Positions 1-10,955 of a DNA stretch of 19,003 nt are shown here, piece by piece. Origin of the DNA: Cephalothrix simula. Taxonomy: Eukaryota > Nemertea > Palaeonemertea > Archinemertea > Cephalotrichidae. Every line of letters begins with the position of its first letter. Positions within the stretch are counted from its first letter, which is position 1. Made by a program: the position numbers and the translations under genes. The notes beneath the pieces were generated by a model, which saw nothing but the letters and a program-made list of their open reading frames with translations, had not been told where the DNA came from and did no database searches. The DNA lies in the NCBI GenBank assembly GCA_035591015.1, contig JAXIUW010209175.1, positions 1 to 19,003 on the forward strand, in the 5' to 3' direction.

Positions 1-183
1 TATTAAAATCCATTTTATTTCCATATTATAATACTGCATTCTATCTAAGATAAAAATTTGCGATTTTATAATATAATGCAGTCACTAAAATTGCTTCAAT
101 CGAGGGCGTTTTCTTGATTGATTCAACTTAAGGTCAGTGCCTCGATTTATGATAATAGGCTCATTTCCACGATTTGTTGATCG

Positions 184-290
184 AGGTCAGTACCTAGATT
201 GATTGAAATTCTAGTGAAATCTAGGTCAGTGCCTGGATTGATTGAAATTCTAGTGAAATCGAGGTCAGTGCCTCGATTAATTTCAATCAA
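184..290. repeat. 39-bp tandem repeat with bulged hairpin
   Basis: Units begin AGGTCAGTRCCT at 184, 223 and 262 (exact 39-base period); an earlier AGGTCAGTGCCTCGATT occurs at 131. The last unit ends in an inverted repeat: TTGATTGAAATT (238-249) pairs with 279-290 and AATCGAGG (257-264) with CCTCGATT (271-278), around a 6-base loop and a 7-base bulge, 20 paired bases in all. Each unit carries an AGGTCA nuclear-receptor-like half-site. Confidence 0.85.
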
Positions 291-299
291 GCACAATTT

Positions 300-2000
300 A
301 ATTTTTTTTTTGTTCAAGCCAGTTTTAAAAATATCAATTTTTAATTTTCCAGATAAAATGGTTTAGTAATTTTTAAAACTCAATTCAAAGCAACGATTTC
401 TATTTCAAAATTGACTTTGGAAAGATTATTGGTAAATTTAGTTCTGTCGTAAGTACATGTATTTCAATATTGCATGATCACCGTTTCGAGCCTGCATTCC
501 TCAAAATTGCTCTAATGTTTTTTTAATCACGAAAAAATATGAAGGAAATATATACGATTTGGTTTTCATTTGTCATTTGTCAACATAAATTATGTTCGAT
601 TTTCTCTCTGGCCAATTATTTTTTAAAGAAAACCGCCTACTGTCTCTGAAAATCTTATACTCTTTTACTATCAAACATAACAGTTTTTTTCACCCATTAC
701 GAGGTCTTTGAAATAGCATTCTAAATTTCTTGGGGGATTATATTAGATAAAATACCGAAAATCGTTTTTGTCAGATGGAATTGATTTTTCGTGTTTTTTG
801 CCATCTATTGCTAAGAAAATGAATCATTTGTCCTTTATCTTAAAGAATTTCCTTTTCTAAAGTAAACATGAAAAGTCCATTTTAACTTCTCCTTTTATTC
901 TGTACCTTTTTTGTTTTTGTGCAAAATATGCGCATCTTTTGCACTCTTATAGTCTAAACAACATTTGTGGGACGTTTGATTTGTACTTAAAAGATGTTCA
1001 TCAACATTTTCTCAATCACATAATTTTGCTAAATTAGATTTACATCTTAGATTTTGTGTAATTGTTTTCTTGGAAAGATTTTTAGGGACATTTGAATTGT
1101 ACTTTTACCTGCATAGGTACTTTTTTGGGATCTTTTTATGGTTTGAATGAGCAAAATAACTTTTCAAATATAAGTACATGTAAACAGCACATGTATATTT
1201 TTCTCGCTAAGTTTAAATGCCCCTCAAATTAATTTGAGTACATCATTAAATGGTTAAAGGAATATTTTTGTTTTGCTGTTTTCGTATTTTTCCTCGCGAA
1301 ATCTCTTTCGGTAAAAGTACTTCTTGGAGTTTGTCCAAAACTCAATGCGTAGAAAAAAGTATACAACGCAGTAAAGAGCGCCACATAGCCATCGTGGCTG
1401 CGCACGACCTAGTCCGTGCAAATTAAAAAAGAAAACATAAAAAAAGGTTTGCATACTTATATCAGGCGCAAATTTATATTTTTTATCAAAATTCAAGCCA
1501 AACACATTTCGTTTGGTCAAATATTATCTGTTTATAAATTTATTTTGAAAATGAAACAAGCTCTTTTTGGGGAAAACCCATACTTATTTTATTTTAAAAG
1601 AAGCCTATTTGACCATTTACAAACAGATGTTTGGTGTTTGCTTAATCAAAAAATCAATACTTTAATTGTTTCTCCTGATGAATCCATTTACGCTATCAAA
1701 ACAATGTTTTTTGGATTAAAATATCCAAAAACATTTAATCACTGACTTCGTTTTGCCACCTGGACTTTGATTTTATTTGCCTATCGACGTTCAATCAGGA
1801 ACGGGCGTTTCTCCTCCGTACGGTTCATACATTTTTATGCAGGCTTTATTAGCTTTGATTGCTATTTAGCCCGTTTACTTGTAAATCATTTCATTATCAA
1901 TTTCATTTTCATTTTAAATTCATTTGTATTATTTTTAGAAGTTTTCTATCTTTATAGTTGTGCTTTATTGCTTTCACCTAATTTTCGGCAAATTATTTTA
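300..2000. other. AT-rich stretch without a supported gene
   Basis: No convincing splice-bounded exon was found on either strand. A plus-strand frame is open from 1416 to 2096 except for one TGA at 1743-1745, but the second half is T-rich, which suppresses stops, and no family is recognised. A small inverted repeat AGCCATCGTGGCT lies at about 1387-1399. Confidence 0.5.
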
Positions 2001-2042
2001 CTGGCGTGCGCGATGCGGTACGATATATGCAAAAATGCTTAC

Positions 2043-2201
2043 CCTGATTTGCGCTTTTTTATCTTCTTCGCCATGCCCATTGCTTATTCCATTTAAAGAG
2101 TCCTCTCTTGAGGGTAAATTGAACTGTTTAGTCATTGCTTTTGCAAAACCATTACAGTCACCAAATGCATGTAGTGGTATACCAGTTTGATTGTCTTTAC
2201 A
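2043..2201 (-). CDS. Exon 3 (probable): Cys/Asn-glycosylation/Pro loop segment
   Basis: On the minus strand a long pyrimidine tract ending TTTTTTGCAG (AG at 2203-2202) precedes 159 nt open in phase 0, followed by GTAAGC (2042-2037). It encodes exactly 53 residues, beginning CKDNQTGIPLHAF and ending EEDKKAQIR. It has two cysteines (101 and 116 in the joined model), an N-glycosylation sequon NQT (104-106), prolines at 109 and 130, and a charged low-complexity end. Entry phase 0 matches the exit phase of exon 2, so it can be the next exon of the same gene, though the intron would be 12.9 kb and no transcript is available. If the donor is unused, the frame runs on to TAA at 2000-1998, and AATAAA follows at 1969-1964, so this could also be the last exon. 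It might instead belong to another minus-strand gene. Confidence 0.58.
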
Positions 2202-2377
2202 CTGCAAAAAAGAAGAAAAGAAATTTAAATTCATCTTAATATTTTTTTAAATTTCAGGTTCTAAAAATTGATGGCAACAATGCACAATATCAAGGTATGT
2301 ATTGTATAAAAACGTGGTTATTGTGTACACCTGAGAGGGTCACTTCCGAGTAAATTGATCGATACTTGTTTTACTTT

Positions 2378-2694
2378 TAGTTGGGTTCCCATACCGGAAA
2401 GGAGTATGATGTAAGTGGCAGCCATTTTGAATACTAATGAGGGATTGTTGAAAATATAAATGATTAGTTAATTCCTTATTTCTCAGCTTTGAAATATGTT
2501 TTGGGAATGAGTTGAGTATCTACTTGTTTATCATTGCATACAACTTATCCCTTGCTATATTGTTATTTCCCTCGCTCTTTTGAAGATATTATTTTAAACA
2601 ATTGATGTGTGATTTATCTCATTTTCTCCCTCATTAATATTCAAAATGGCTGCTACTTACACCATACTCATTTTAGGGTATGGGAACCAGACTA
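2378..2694. mobile_element. MITE with ~65-bp terminal inverted repeats
   Basis: The left end (2380-2444, containing GGGTTCCCATACC, GGAGTATGATGTAAGTGGC and AGCCATTTTGAATACTAATG) is repeated in inverted form at 2628-2692 (CATTAATATTCAAAATGGCT ... GGTATGGGAACC). The arms differ at only a few positions. Both ends abut TA (2378-2379 and 2693-2694), consistent with a TA target duplication as in Tc1/mariner-type non-autonomous elements. The ~180-bp middle is AT-rich and non-coding. No transposase is present, so movement would depend on an enzyme elsewhere. Confidence 0.82.
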
Positions 2695-2799
2695 TATTTG
2701 TTTTTCAATAGCAATTTTAACATTTTTTATTACAATGTGTAAGGGGAAGCATCTCCAAATAGTCATGCGATAGCATGTTGCACAATGCATATTAAACAT

Positions 2800-2879
2800 T
2801 ATCGAATTTGGTTAAAGCTATCGTTTCTGTTGTGACTGTACGCCAAACAGTCACTTGTGAGATAAATCAATATTCGATA
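2800..2879. repeat. Nested inverted repeats
   Basis: TATCGAAT (2800-2807) is inverted at 2872-2879, and inside it GTGACTGT (2832-2839) is inverted as ACAGTCAC (2847-2854) around a 7-base loop. Function unknown. Confidence 0.5.
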
Positions 2880-3790
2880 GTCATTTTTACTCTGCTCAGG
2901 AAGTGAAGTACTGTACTTGTACAGTTAGTGCACATACGCGTAATTCACTATCCAGGAAAAGTGCTCGGAAGTGAGGTCCCTTATCATGAGCACATGTATA
3001 CCACGTGATAAAGCGCATTGACGCCAGTTTCTGCACAGTGCACCGTTGGATGACACCACGTGGTTGGGGGTGGTTACTAAATTTAGCAAAAAACATTAGG
3101 GGGTCGTTAAGGATCGTCACTTCCGTTGGAGGCAATTTTTCACCGAGCGCATTAAATATTTTAGGCCGCCCGAAAAATGCAAAGCGAAGTGATTTTTTTG
3201 TAAAATGGTTTAGTCAATTAATTCCACATTTTATGGGGCCTATTTATCATCATTATTATAGTCCCTTCATAGACTAAGTAATGACTAATGACTATAAAAG
3301 CTTCTAATTATTTTTGTAATGATCTATATTTTGTGCCCTATTTGAACAGTCAATCAAGCATTGAATAAAATGGCGTTCGTTCGTACAACAAACTCTTTTT
3401 CTTTCAATTTACAGGTTACAAATTAACATTTTTCACATTGGACATACACAGATCCCCCTACTAGTCCCTAGAAAATATACATTTTCCAAAATTTCACTTT
3501 TTTCCTCCAAAAATTTTAATTTATCCTCATCTTTGAGCCCTCTCCCTTACAAATTTTCAATTTTTTCCACCCCTTCCCAACCCCCCATCAAATATAACCA
3601 TTTTTTTCATGACCGCCCCCGCATTTTATGTTTAAAATTTTCTGCAAAAGGAAGATTGATTCATTATTTTTCAATACAAAAAAAAAAAATCAATCGTAAT
3701 TCAGTAAAAAGAAAAAGAGGTTATAAATAATATAGATTATTTCTGAATGTTATATGAGAACATCTAGATAAAAATGATACTTCGAATTTT

Positions 3791-3805
3791 CTCCTCTCAG
3801 AGGAG
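3791..3805. repeat. 15-base palindrome
   Basis: CTCCTCTCAGAGGAG has perfect 7-base arms around one central base. Confidence 0.6.
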
Positions 3806-3954
3806 TGGGTTTGGCTTTGAAATCTCATCGAAACAAGATATGTCTATAGAAGAAGAAATACTATAAAAACTGAAAATTAGCTTCTTTTTTATTTCCATTC
3901 AGCTTAATGCTATTTAAAGAAATTAATTAGTACATTTTTTTACACTGTGTGGCG

Positions 3955-4040
3955 TTGAAACTCACTACCGAGGGTCGTACCTCGGCCTCGTGAAGTTTAG
4001 TGTCGTGGCGTACAATATCTCCTGGACTCGGTGTCCAGTT
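3955..4040. repeat. GC-rich block with two hairpins
   Basis: CCGAGG (3968-3973) is inverted as CCTCGG (3980-3985) around a 6-base loop, and CTGGAC TCGGT GTCCAG follows at about 4022-4038. The block is much richer in GC than its surroundings and could be the end of an unrecognised repeat family. No open frame supports coding. Confidence 0.45.
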
Positions 4041-6104
4041 GGAAGATAAAATCATGGCCGCTTAGCGTACCCCAATTAATACATACATTTTGACAACGGA
4101 AATTTTGTCATCCGGGCCCTTGGTTTTAAACATGCGCACAAGGCTTATTGTATTTGCAAATCTGAGATAATATTTTGTGCATGCAAAAAAATTGCGCAAT
4201 TAAGAAAAAGTTTACGTGAATTTGAAGTTCTCGCCATTTGTTTCTTTCAAACATTTTTTATTTTTTTGTCAGTTTTGTACAATTAATTTTAATTCGTTGA
4301 ACCCGTTGCAAGCACGTTTCTTGTACTTTTTTGCCTCTCAATTTTCAAGTTTCTGGTTACACAACTTTTGAGTTAAATTCAACCCTACGGCTATCAACAT
4401 CACGTTAACTTTCGTTTTGAAATATATCGTCGCTTCGTTCTTTTCCCCTTCAAACCATCTGCGATTTCTCAAGGTCAGATGGCATCGACTCAGTAACTAC
4501 GACTCACGATGCCTTGAGCTAGTTTCTCTCCCAACTCCGACATCCACCCACGCTAACTATAGTACTCAATATTTTATTTCTCCTATCGATCTTAGCCGCT
4601 CCCAGATCGTATGAGAAGATGAATGAAACGAAGTAAAAGTTTGCGATGTTGGGAAACAAGTTTAGTAATAAAGAGATAGGATATAAAGAATGAATTCTAT
4701 TGATCATATTCTGCTAGCTAATAATTTTGCAAAGAGACAACCTGTTCCTTTTCGGACGGAAATTGAATTTTCGATAAGAAAAAGATTGTTTCTTGATTTA
4801 TCTTTTTCTTTCGTATAACGCATCTGAAAATTGTGGCGGCGGTTTTTTTGGACCTTGGCACTGATAAACATTTTAGCCATGCACTTCAATGCAAAGCATT
4901 TCTAAATTTTATTTAAAACCTTTTAAAGTTTTATTGTTTGGCCTAAGTCGATTTTTGCTGGCTGCCCTTAAAAAGACTACTCTGTTTACCTGAAGTGGGA
5001 ATAATTTAGTATTAAGGACGAATGTTTTTGAAATGCGCTGAAGCTCCAGACTGGAATGTAGAATTATTCCGCGCGAAGTGTGCACTCCCTAATAAAAGAC
5101 GCGCATTCGCTCACTATATATCGCTGACTCTGGGGAAAATGCGCGCATTTCCTTAAAAATCGCGCAAAAATGCCTGATATCTGATGACCTTCTTTGCGTT
5201 TTACTGTTTTTCAACAAAAATTCTGAGCACCTTGGCATTTATTGCTTTATTCCACATAATTTTCGTGCACCTACACCATAACAATTGGAAAGGTTAAATA
5301 CATGTATAGCTAAATAATCGCGAGCAAACAATCGTATTTTCTGTGGCTCCGCGCACACCCGGCAAACTTTTCAGTCTGGTTGAAGCATATTATTCAAAAC
5401 TTATAATTGGGCCTAATGACTGTAAAGAAATTTGTAAATTTTTTGTAAAGAGAAAAGTTACTTTTTATTTTTATACTGTTAAAATGCTTACAAACGAAAT
5501 GTAGGTAAAAACTAGTAGCTTTAATACTTCATTAAAGAAGTATTATTAGAAAATAAAAAAACTAACCTTTTTTCTGGACACATAGAAAATGAATCCGTAC
5601 ATGTAGTCCATAACTTTATGGAGTAAATGCCAGTGGCAAGATTTTATCATAATTTTTTATTCCAAAGCAGGTGTGCCCACCAGACTTTCTAAATATATTC
5701 ACCAATTCATAAAGGTTTCTTTGGGCTCATTTTACCCCATTTCTCGTGTCTTTATTTTAATTTTATTGTTAAAATCAATGGGCATTGTGTATAAATTTTT
5801 GGCATTATTCATTTTTCCTAGAAATTAAATCATTTTCCAAGAAATATAAACGTTTTTTGAATAAGCAATTTTTTAGATTTCCTGCTCCATATGGGCAGAA
5901 GGCCTACACCATTTCACTGCCAATTTTAGTATGTTTTTCTGCTTATTTCATAGTGCTCTTTGCTGATTTTCTGGCTTCTACAGTTGTATATTGAAGAAAT
6001 GGTGTACATAAGGAGCTTGGCATGATTTGGTGCATGTACATATAATATATATGCTTCTGGGTGAGTCCAAGATGTGATTATCGATTTATTGATTTTGATA
6101 AGAA

Positions 6105-6128
6105 AATAATCCCTGAACAGGGATTATT
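6105..6128. repeat. Near-perfect 24-bp palindrome
   Basis: AATAATCCCTG (6105-6115) and its exact complement CAGGGATTATT (6118-6128) are separated by only two bases. It could extrude as a hairpin or bind a dimeric protein. Confidence 0.75.
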
Positions 6129-6476
6129 GGATTAGGGGATAAGTCGACTATTCTATGATGATCTTCTACATGTATTCATGAATGGCGGGTCTGCATGCTT
6201 GACTGTATCGCTGTTAGTTAATTTAGTATTTAGTTGTGAGTTTTTGATTAAATTTTAGATTGTTCTAAACGAATTGATTTAATTTAAAAAGTTGAAAATT
6301 TTGGAAAATTTTTGAAATGTAAGAGTTTGACCTTCACAAATTTTTCTTCACCCTTCCTTTGGAAGAAAAAAAAGTAAAAAAAGATAAAAAACAAAAAAAT
6401 TTTTGTCTGATAATGAATTTTTTTTTATTTTTTTATTTGGTTAAGGTAAGCTTCTGACCATTATATATTATAGATT

Positions 6477-6581
6477 TATTGCACGCTTTTATGAGTGAAA
6501 TACGAAGCTGTTATTGTACACGAGGGCGCAGCCCCGAGTGCAATAAATGCTCTTATTTCTCTAATAAAAGCGTGCAATACC
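6477..6581. mobile_element. Foldback element A with GC-rich core
   Basis: The arms TATTGCACGCTTTTATGAG (6477-6495) and CTAATAAAAGCGTGCAATA (6561-6579) are inverted copies with one mismatch. Between them lies a core TACACGAGGGCGCAGCCCCG followed by AGTGCAATAA (about 6518-6545), itself nearly self-complementary. The ATTGCAC/GTGCAAT word recurs, and a further TAATAACGCTTTTATT follows at 6588. The core is shared with the foldback at 12493-12596, whose arms are unrelated. Non-coding. Confidence 0.7.
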
Positions 6582-7409
6582 TAGGTGTAATAACGCTTTT
6601 ATTCAACGGTTCTCAATGTTATCTAACAAATATCACTAAACTTCATTACAACCGTGAATAATTGTAGATATTTGCTGGAATGTTTGAAATATGAAGGCTT
6701 TTTCAACATTGTTGTTTTGAAAAAATTCTTTTTTGCAGCCATTTTGAATAAAACGCCATCTTTCGGTTGTTAACTGAAACACTGGTTTTACGAATAAAAA
6801 ACTAATTGGTGCTGCATTGGTTATGATGCTGACATGCTGCTTTTTTGTAAAATCGTCAAGAAAATATGTTTATAAACAACGACCAGCAACGACATATCAT
6901 GAGAAAATTTTCCAATTTACAGGTATTTTTAGGCAATAATTGAGTTAACAAACAACTAGGAACCATATATTTGTATGTTTTGTGCATTTAAGTAGGGGAT
7001 TTATACATTCTTGATGAAGGAATGTCGTTTTGATTTATAGAAACACTATTTCATGTTGAAAATCTTTGCTTTATTCTTTAGGTATATTTCCTGACGGGTT
7101 AAGATCAAAGAAAATCCAGTTACAGAGCTGATATAAATCTAATTTGACAGGGTTAGCTTGTTATTTTTGTTGAATTTCATATTTTAATCATATTTACTCT
7201 CATTTTCGTGCCTCTTATAAGCACTTAAAACTTAATTTAAAACGTTAAAATTATGTAGGAGGAAATGATAGAGATTTTAATAAAATATATCGCTTATTAA
7301 ACGTTATTTGACCATTGGGCACTTGACAAAGAAAGGGGGCATTAAATATATTTTTTGTCCAATAGTCATACAGGTGTTTAAGACTTCCGGGATTAGGGCT
7401 ATATGAATA

Positions 7410-7692
7410 TCACGCCACGCTTTATTTATTAAAATCTAATTTGAACCTCTAGGACATGTTTTAATGAGATATAATGTGGTTTCACATGATGTTATATGTT
7501 GTAAACTTGTTAAAATGTGTGATGTTATATGGATAGAGGTCATAGTTACCTATCGGATAGATTATCCCCAATTCATAAAACCACAAACTATTGTCATGCT
7601 ATTGTTAACTATTGTCAAAAATCGGAAACACTATTTTCAAAACCTGATTTATACCACTTCCGGTCTTACCTCGTGACGGGCGCGTGGCGTGA
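7410..7692. repeat. Distant perfect 11-bp inverted repeat
   Basis: TCACGCCACGC (7410-7420) recurs exactly inverted as GCGTGGCGTGA (7682-7692), in otherwise AT-rich DNA; CTTCCGG lies beside each arm. It may be the ends of a ~280-bp non-autonomous element, though no target duplication is clear. The interior has no supported gene. Confidence 0.4.
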
Positions 7693-8050
7693 CAACAATT
7701 ATTATAATTTAACAGCATATTCAATTATAATATAATAATTTGTCTGTTAATCTCATTCACGTATGGGTTTATAGACTATTTTTAAAAAACACATCTTTCA
7801 AGTATTTGTTAGGACTTCTAACCTCATTTCCGGTATTAGTGCCTCCTTTTGTTCGTTTTTATAAACGTATTCAGTTTTTGGCACTTTAATTTTTATGCCC
7901 CCAGCAAAAAAGGTTTTCCTTTTGTCAATTTTTACCGCTAGTTAAATTGGTTAAAATTTATTATCTTGAAATTTATAACAGACTGGCCGAACCGTGATAA
8001 TACCCAAATCTTGTAAATATGTTATAGATATTTTTAACCTATCTTCAGTT

Positions 8051-8220
8051 AATCCATTATACATGTATTTTTAACGATCTTTTAAAAATATAAATCCTGT
8101 CTTGATTTTAAAAATAATCAGAAACTACAAACATAAAATCCATTAGTACATATGTTTTTAACCATCTTTAAAAAAATATAAACCCAGTCTTGATTTAAAT
8201 AATCGAAGCTATAGTAAATT
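8051..8220. repeat. Tandem duplication, 86-bp period
   Basis: AATCCATTA..ACAT..GTTTTTAACNATCTTT..AAATATAAA..GTCTTGATTT starts at 8051 and again at 8137 and is conserved over most of its length with scattered changes. A weaker third trace lies just upstream at about 8020. Confidence 0.75.
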
Positions 8221-8240
8221 AAACATTCCCATTTAAAAAA

Positions 8241-8280
8241 GTTTTAATGTATTTGTTACCTTTTTAATGTATTTGTTACC
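8241..8280. repeat. 20-bp tandem duplication
   Basis: GTTTTAATGTATTTGTTACC (8241-8260) is followed at once by the same 20 bases with one change (8261-8280). The near identity means it is recent. Confidence 0.9.
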
Positions 8281-8307
8281 TTGTTAGTTTTTCAGGTGCC
8301 GGTATAT

Positions 8308-8461
8308 TTGTAAAAAATGAAATCTTGAAGGCATAAGATTATTAAGTGAGTATATCTTTAATGACTTACAAAAGATTGTGGCCGAATTTGAAAATATGGC
8401 AATGTCTTTATCGATTCGGTTAAACGAGTGGTCCTAAGTTGGTGCCTTGTGGGACACCTGC
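8308..8461 (-). pseudogene. Decayed non-LTR (LINE) reverse transcriptase fragment
   Basis: The minus strand from 8461 to 8423 reads AGVPQGTNLGPLV, the hallmark GVPQGxxLGPLLF block of non-LTR reverse transcriptases. After a frameshift at about 8422, the next frame (8424-8308) continues FNRIDKDIAIFSNSA and then IFCKSLKIYSLNN, matching the usual 'xxYINDI ... LFADDLKIYS' run in order and spacing. The catalytic F/YADD motif is replaced by FCKS, so the enzyme is dead. Flanking sequence on both sides is too decayed to assign, and no endonuclease domain is visible. The type looks jockey- or CR1-like but cannot be fixed from 50 residues. The fragment lies right beside the 20-bp and 86-bp tandem duplications. 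Confidence 0.75.
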
Positions 8462-8984
8462 GCTAAAATGCTTTTTCAATTACGTTTTCTATTTTTTTAT
8501 AAAAGTGATGTAGGAGAAATACAAAGTTATAAAGATTCATTATTTCGGTTGCACCTTTGGTAATGAAGCTATCAGCATCTTGTAGCTGTATTAGTGCAAT
8601 TCAAGATTCACAATAGTCTGAAGGCAGAATTATTAGTCGACCTACAAGGAGGATTTTGGGGTTAATTACGTAATTCATTTTTTAGAATATGTTATTTTCT
8701 CCTTTTTATTGTTTTTGTAACTCTAGGTGTTATTTTAACGAGTTTATTTGCAAATCTTTTAGATGTACTGATAGAGAGCTACTATAGTCTATGTATATTT
8801 ATTTCTAACAGTCTTATTATTTTATTTTATACAAAACAAAAACCTTGCTATAAGAAAAGATAGATAAATTAAAGTGTTAGAAGTATGGTAATATTCCTGA
8901 AATGTTGCACACTTTTATATGGGAAATATATTTTGATGTACTGCGCAATTTTTATTTGACGGCCTACTTTTTGATATGCAACAC

Positions 8985-9860
8985 CATTTATACAGACAAT
9001 TTTTTGGTAAAATTACACTATGCACGGTTCACTTTATATACTGCACATTTTTGATATAGTGCACACTTTTTGATATTATGCACACTTTATACTTTATACT
9101 GCATACTTTATACTTTAATATGAACTGCAGATCGTATAAATTGATTTTAAGAACTTTAAGATATGTTTTATCACACTTTCAGAAGTTCTTAGTCTATAGA
9201 AAAGTTGCTCTTGAATCAAGACACGCATGGAAGGATGATTCTTCTGACAGCTTTCCTTTGCTATCGAAACTGCTGCCCTGAATAGCTAATTGGCAAAATG
9301 ACATGTAAGTATTCGGTCGCTAGCTCATTATAACAGGGATCGTCTCTATGTGACTTGAATACATCATCAGTTTTTTTCTATGTAAATAGTCAAGAGAGTT
9401 GGGGGTGTTGAGTACCCAATAAAAATGTTCTGCAAGTCTTGATTACATTAACGACGTTAAGGATGATTTTAATTGGATTATATTTTTCAGAAATTTAGGC
9501 CTAAATGAAAAAAATGTAGTTTGTAAAGTTTTGCAAATAGAAGAGATTTTTGTATTTAAGACTTCCAAAAACGTCTTTGTTTTGCATTTTTATCGGGTAA
9601 ATTAATTTTGTCGCTCTTGGTTTGTGAGTAAAAATGACGGAACTTGTTTAGGGCCTAAAAAGGCATGGAAAAATCAAGATACTAGTGATCACTAGTATAA
9701 AAAATGTTAATTGGTAAAAACCTAAACACTTCCGTTTGATAAAAAAGTGTGCACTATAAGTGTGCAATGTATCAAAAAGATGCAGAATATCAAAAGGTTG
9801 CTGTAAAACTATGCACTATTAGTGTTTTAATGTATCAAAAAACGTACGCAGCATATCAAA
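8985..9860. repeat. Iterated TGCACAC / TTTTTGATA motifs in inverted blocks
   Basis: From about 8905 to 9115, copies of GCACACTTTTTGATAT and variants recur in plus orientation (for example 9047-9090, then ACTTTATACT repeats). From about 9745 to 9860 the complement recurs (AGTGTGCACTATAAG, TGTATCAAAAAG, ATATCAAAAG). Blocks of short subterminal repeats facing each other suggest the two ends of a ~0.9-kb non-autonomous DNA transposon. No clean terminal repeat or transposase is visible, so this is tentative. Confidence 0.45.
9679..9698. repeat. Perfect 20-bp palindrome
   Basis: ATACTAGTGATCACTAGTAT is fully self-complementary with no loop. It lies between the inverted motif blocks and may be a dimeric protein site. 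Confidence 0.85.
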
Positions 9861-10763
9861 TAGTTTCTTTGTCTGGTAAAAATTTTGAAGGTTTTAAAAT
9901 TGCTTAAACCAGAAAATTTGACCTATTAGTAAAACCGTTCAGGCAAAATATAAATATTTTAAAATTAGTTTATTACAATTTTGCAAATTGATCCGAGAGT
10001 TGTGGTCACACTAGGCATGGGCGATGAATCGTGTTCTAATTCAATTATATATATAAAATCTTTGTTTTTGTTAAGGCCTATCTCCAAGATTCTCCACCTA
10101 TCTCTGAGTCATCAAAAAAAGAACAACCCGATGTTTTCTTATAAGACAAGGCAATTGCCATTTTTACGACATGTTTCATGATTGACGATTGATGTTTGAT
10201 GGTTTGGTACCCCCTGCTATACCTTCAAGAATATTAATTTTGACAAAACTATATATTAAGTAGGTGCAAAATTTCTCATAGACAACTTGCCGCTTTATTG
10301 CTATTAAATGCGCCGTATTAAATGATTTTATATTGTCGAAAAATTTTCTTATATCACTTCTTCACACATCGCACCTAAATGCTAATTATTCGCTTCATGC
10401 GATGGCCTTTATTTGTTTCCGTTTTAAAAATAAGTGGCGCCAAAAAAATGGGGCGGGGGCGCTGGCTCATTACGCCCTTATTTTGCTTTTTTTTGCGATG
10501 TTTAAAAAAAATTGAAGAAGCCCCTATAATTTTATTGAAATAATATTTTATAGTCCAAAAATTGTCTCATAAAAATTTGACCTGCAATATAACATTTTGA
10601 TTTTAAAAAATGCTATTTTTTATGATTAAAAAATGTATTAATTACATGTTAAGTATAAAATTTATTTTAGTGATTTCTTTTGGATTTGTATTAGTTTGCT
10701 CTAAAAATAATAGCCGTTTTTATGGTGAAAAAATTGCTCAAATCATGTAAACTTGAAACTTAA

Positions 10764-10955
10764 CCACTTCGGAAGTTTAAGCATGCGCAAAGCCTCTCTC
10801 CTGCTTCATTCGCCGCCTTGATTGATTTTGAAAAGTCCCATGATGCACTGCGACAAATCATTTTAGTGATTCGGAGAACAATCAAAAGATTTGACGAAAT
10901 TTGCCTGATTGGAACCACAATAAAAACGGCCAATAATGGAATTTATATGAAATAG
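10764..10955 (+). promoter_or_regulatory. Promoter-like patch, or a decayed coding piece
   Basis: Within about 170 bases lie an ETS-type CGGAAGT (10770), an NRF1-like GCATGCGCA (10781), GCCGCC, an inverted CCAAT (about 10909) and a CCAAT (about 10930), at clearly higher GC than the flanks. This combination is typical of animal housekeeping promoters. The same segment is also open on the plus strand to TAG at 10953-10955, with a piece AALIDFEKSHDALRQ that faintly recalls reverse-transcriptase motif A. Neither reading is secure. Confidence 0.3.

Noticed and set aside
1360-1425. GC-richer patch with AGCCATCGTGGCT that might be a tRNA or tRNA-derived SINE
   Set aside because: No A/B box pair or cloverleaf could be drawn.
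3005-3277. 90-residue plus-strand frame in a GC-richer patch with CACGTG sites
   Set aside because: No family resemblance, no splice context and ordinary length for chance.
5785-5994. 69-residue frame with hydrophobic C-terminus resembling a membrane segment
   Set aside because: T-rich DNA gives Phe/Leu/Ile-rich frames without selection; no other support.
9181-9281. Possible terminal exon (TTTCAG then KFLVYRKVALESRHAWKDD to a stop)
   Set aside because: The acceptor is fair but no partner exon in a matching phase was found, and the peptide is not recognised.
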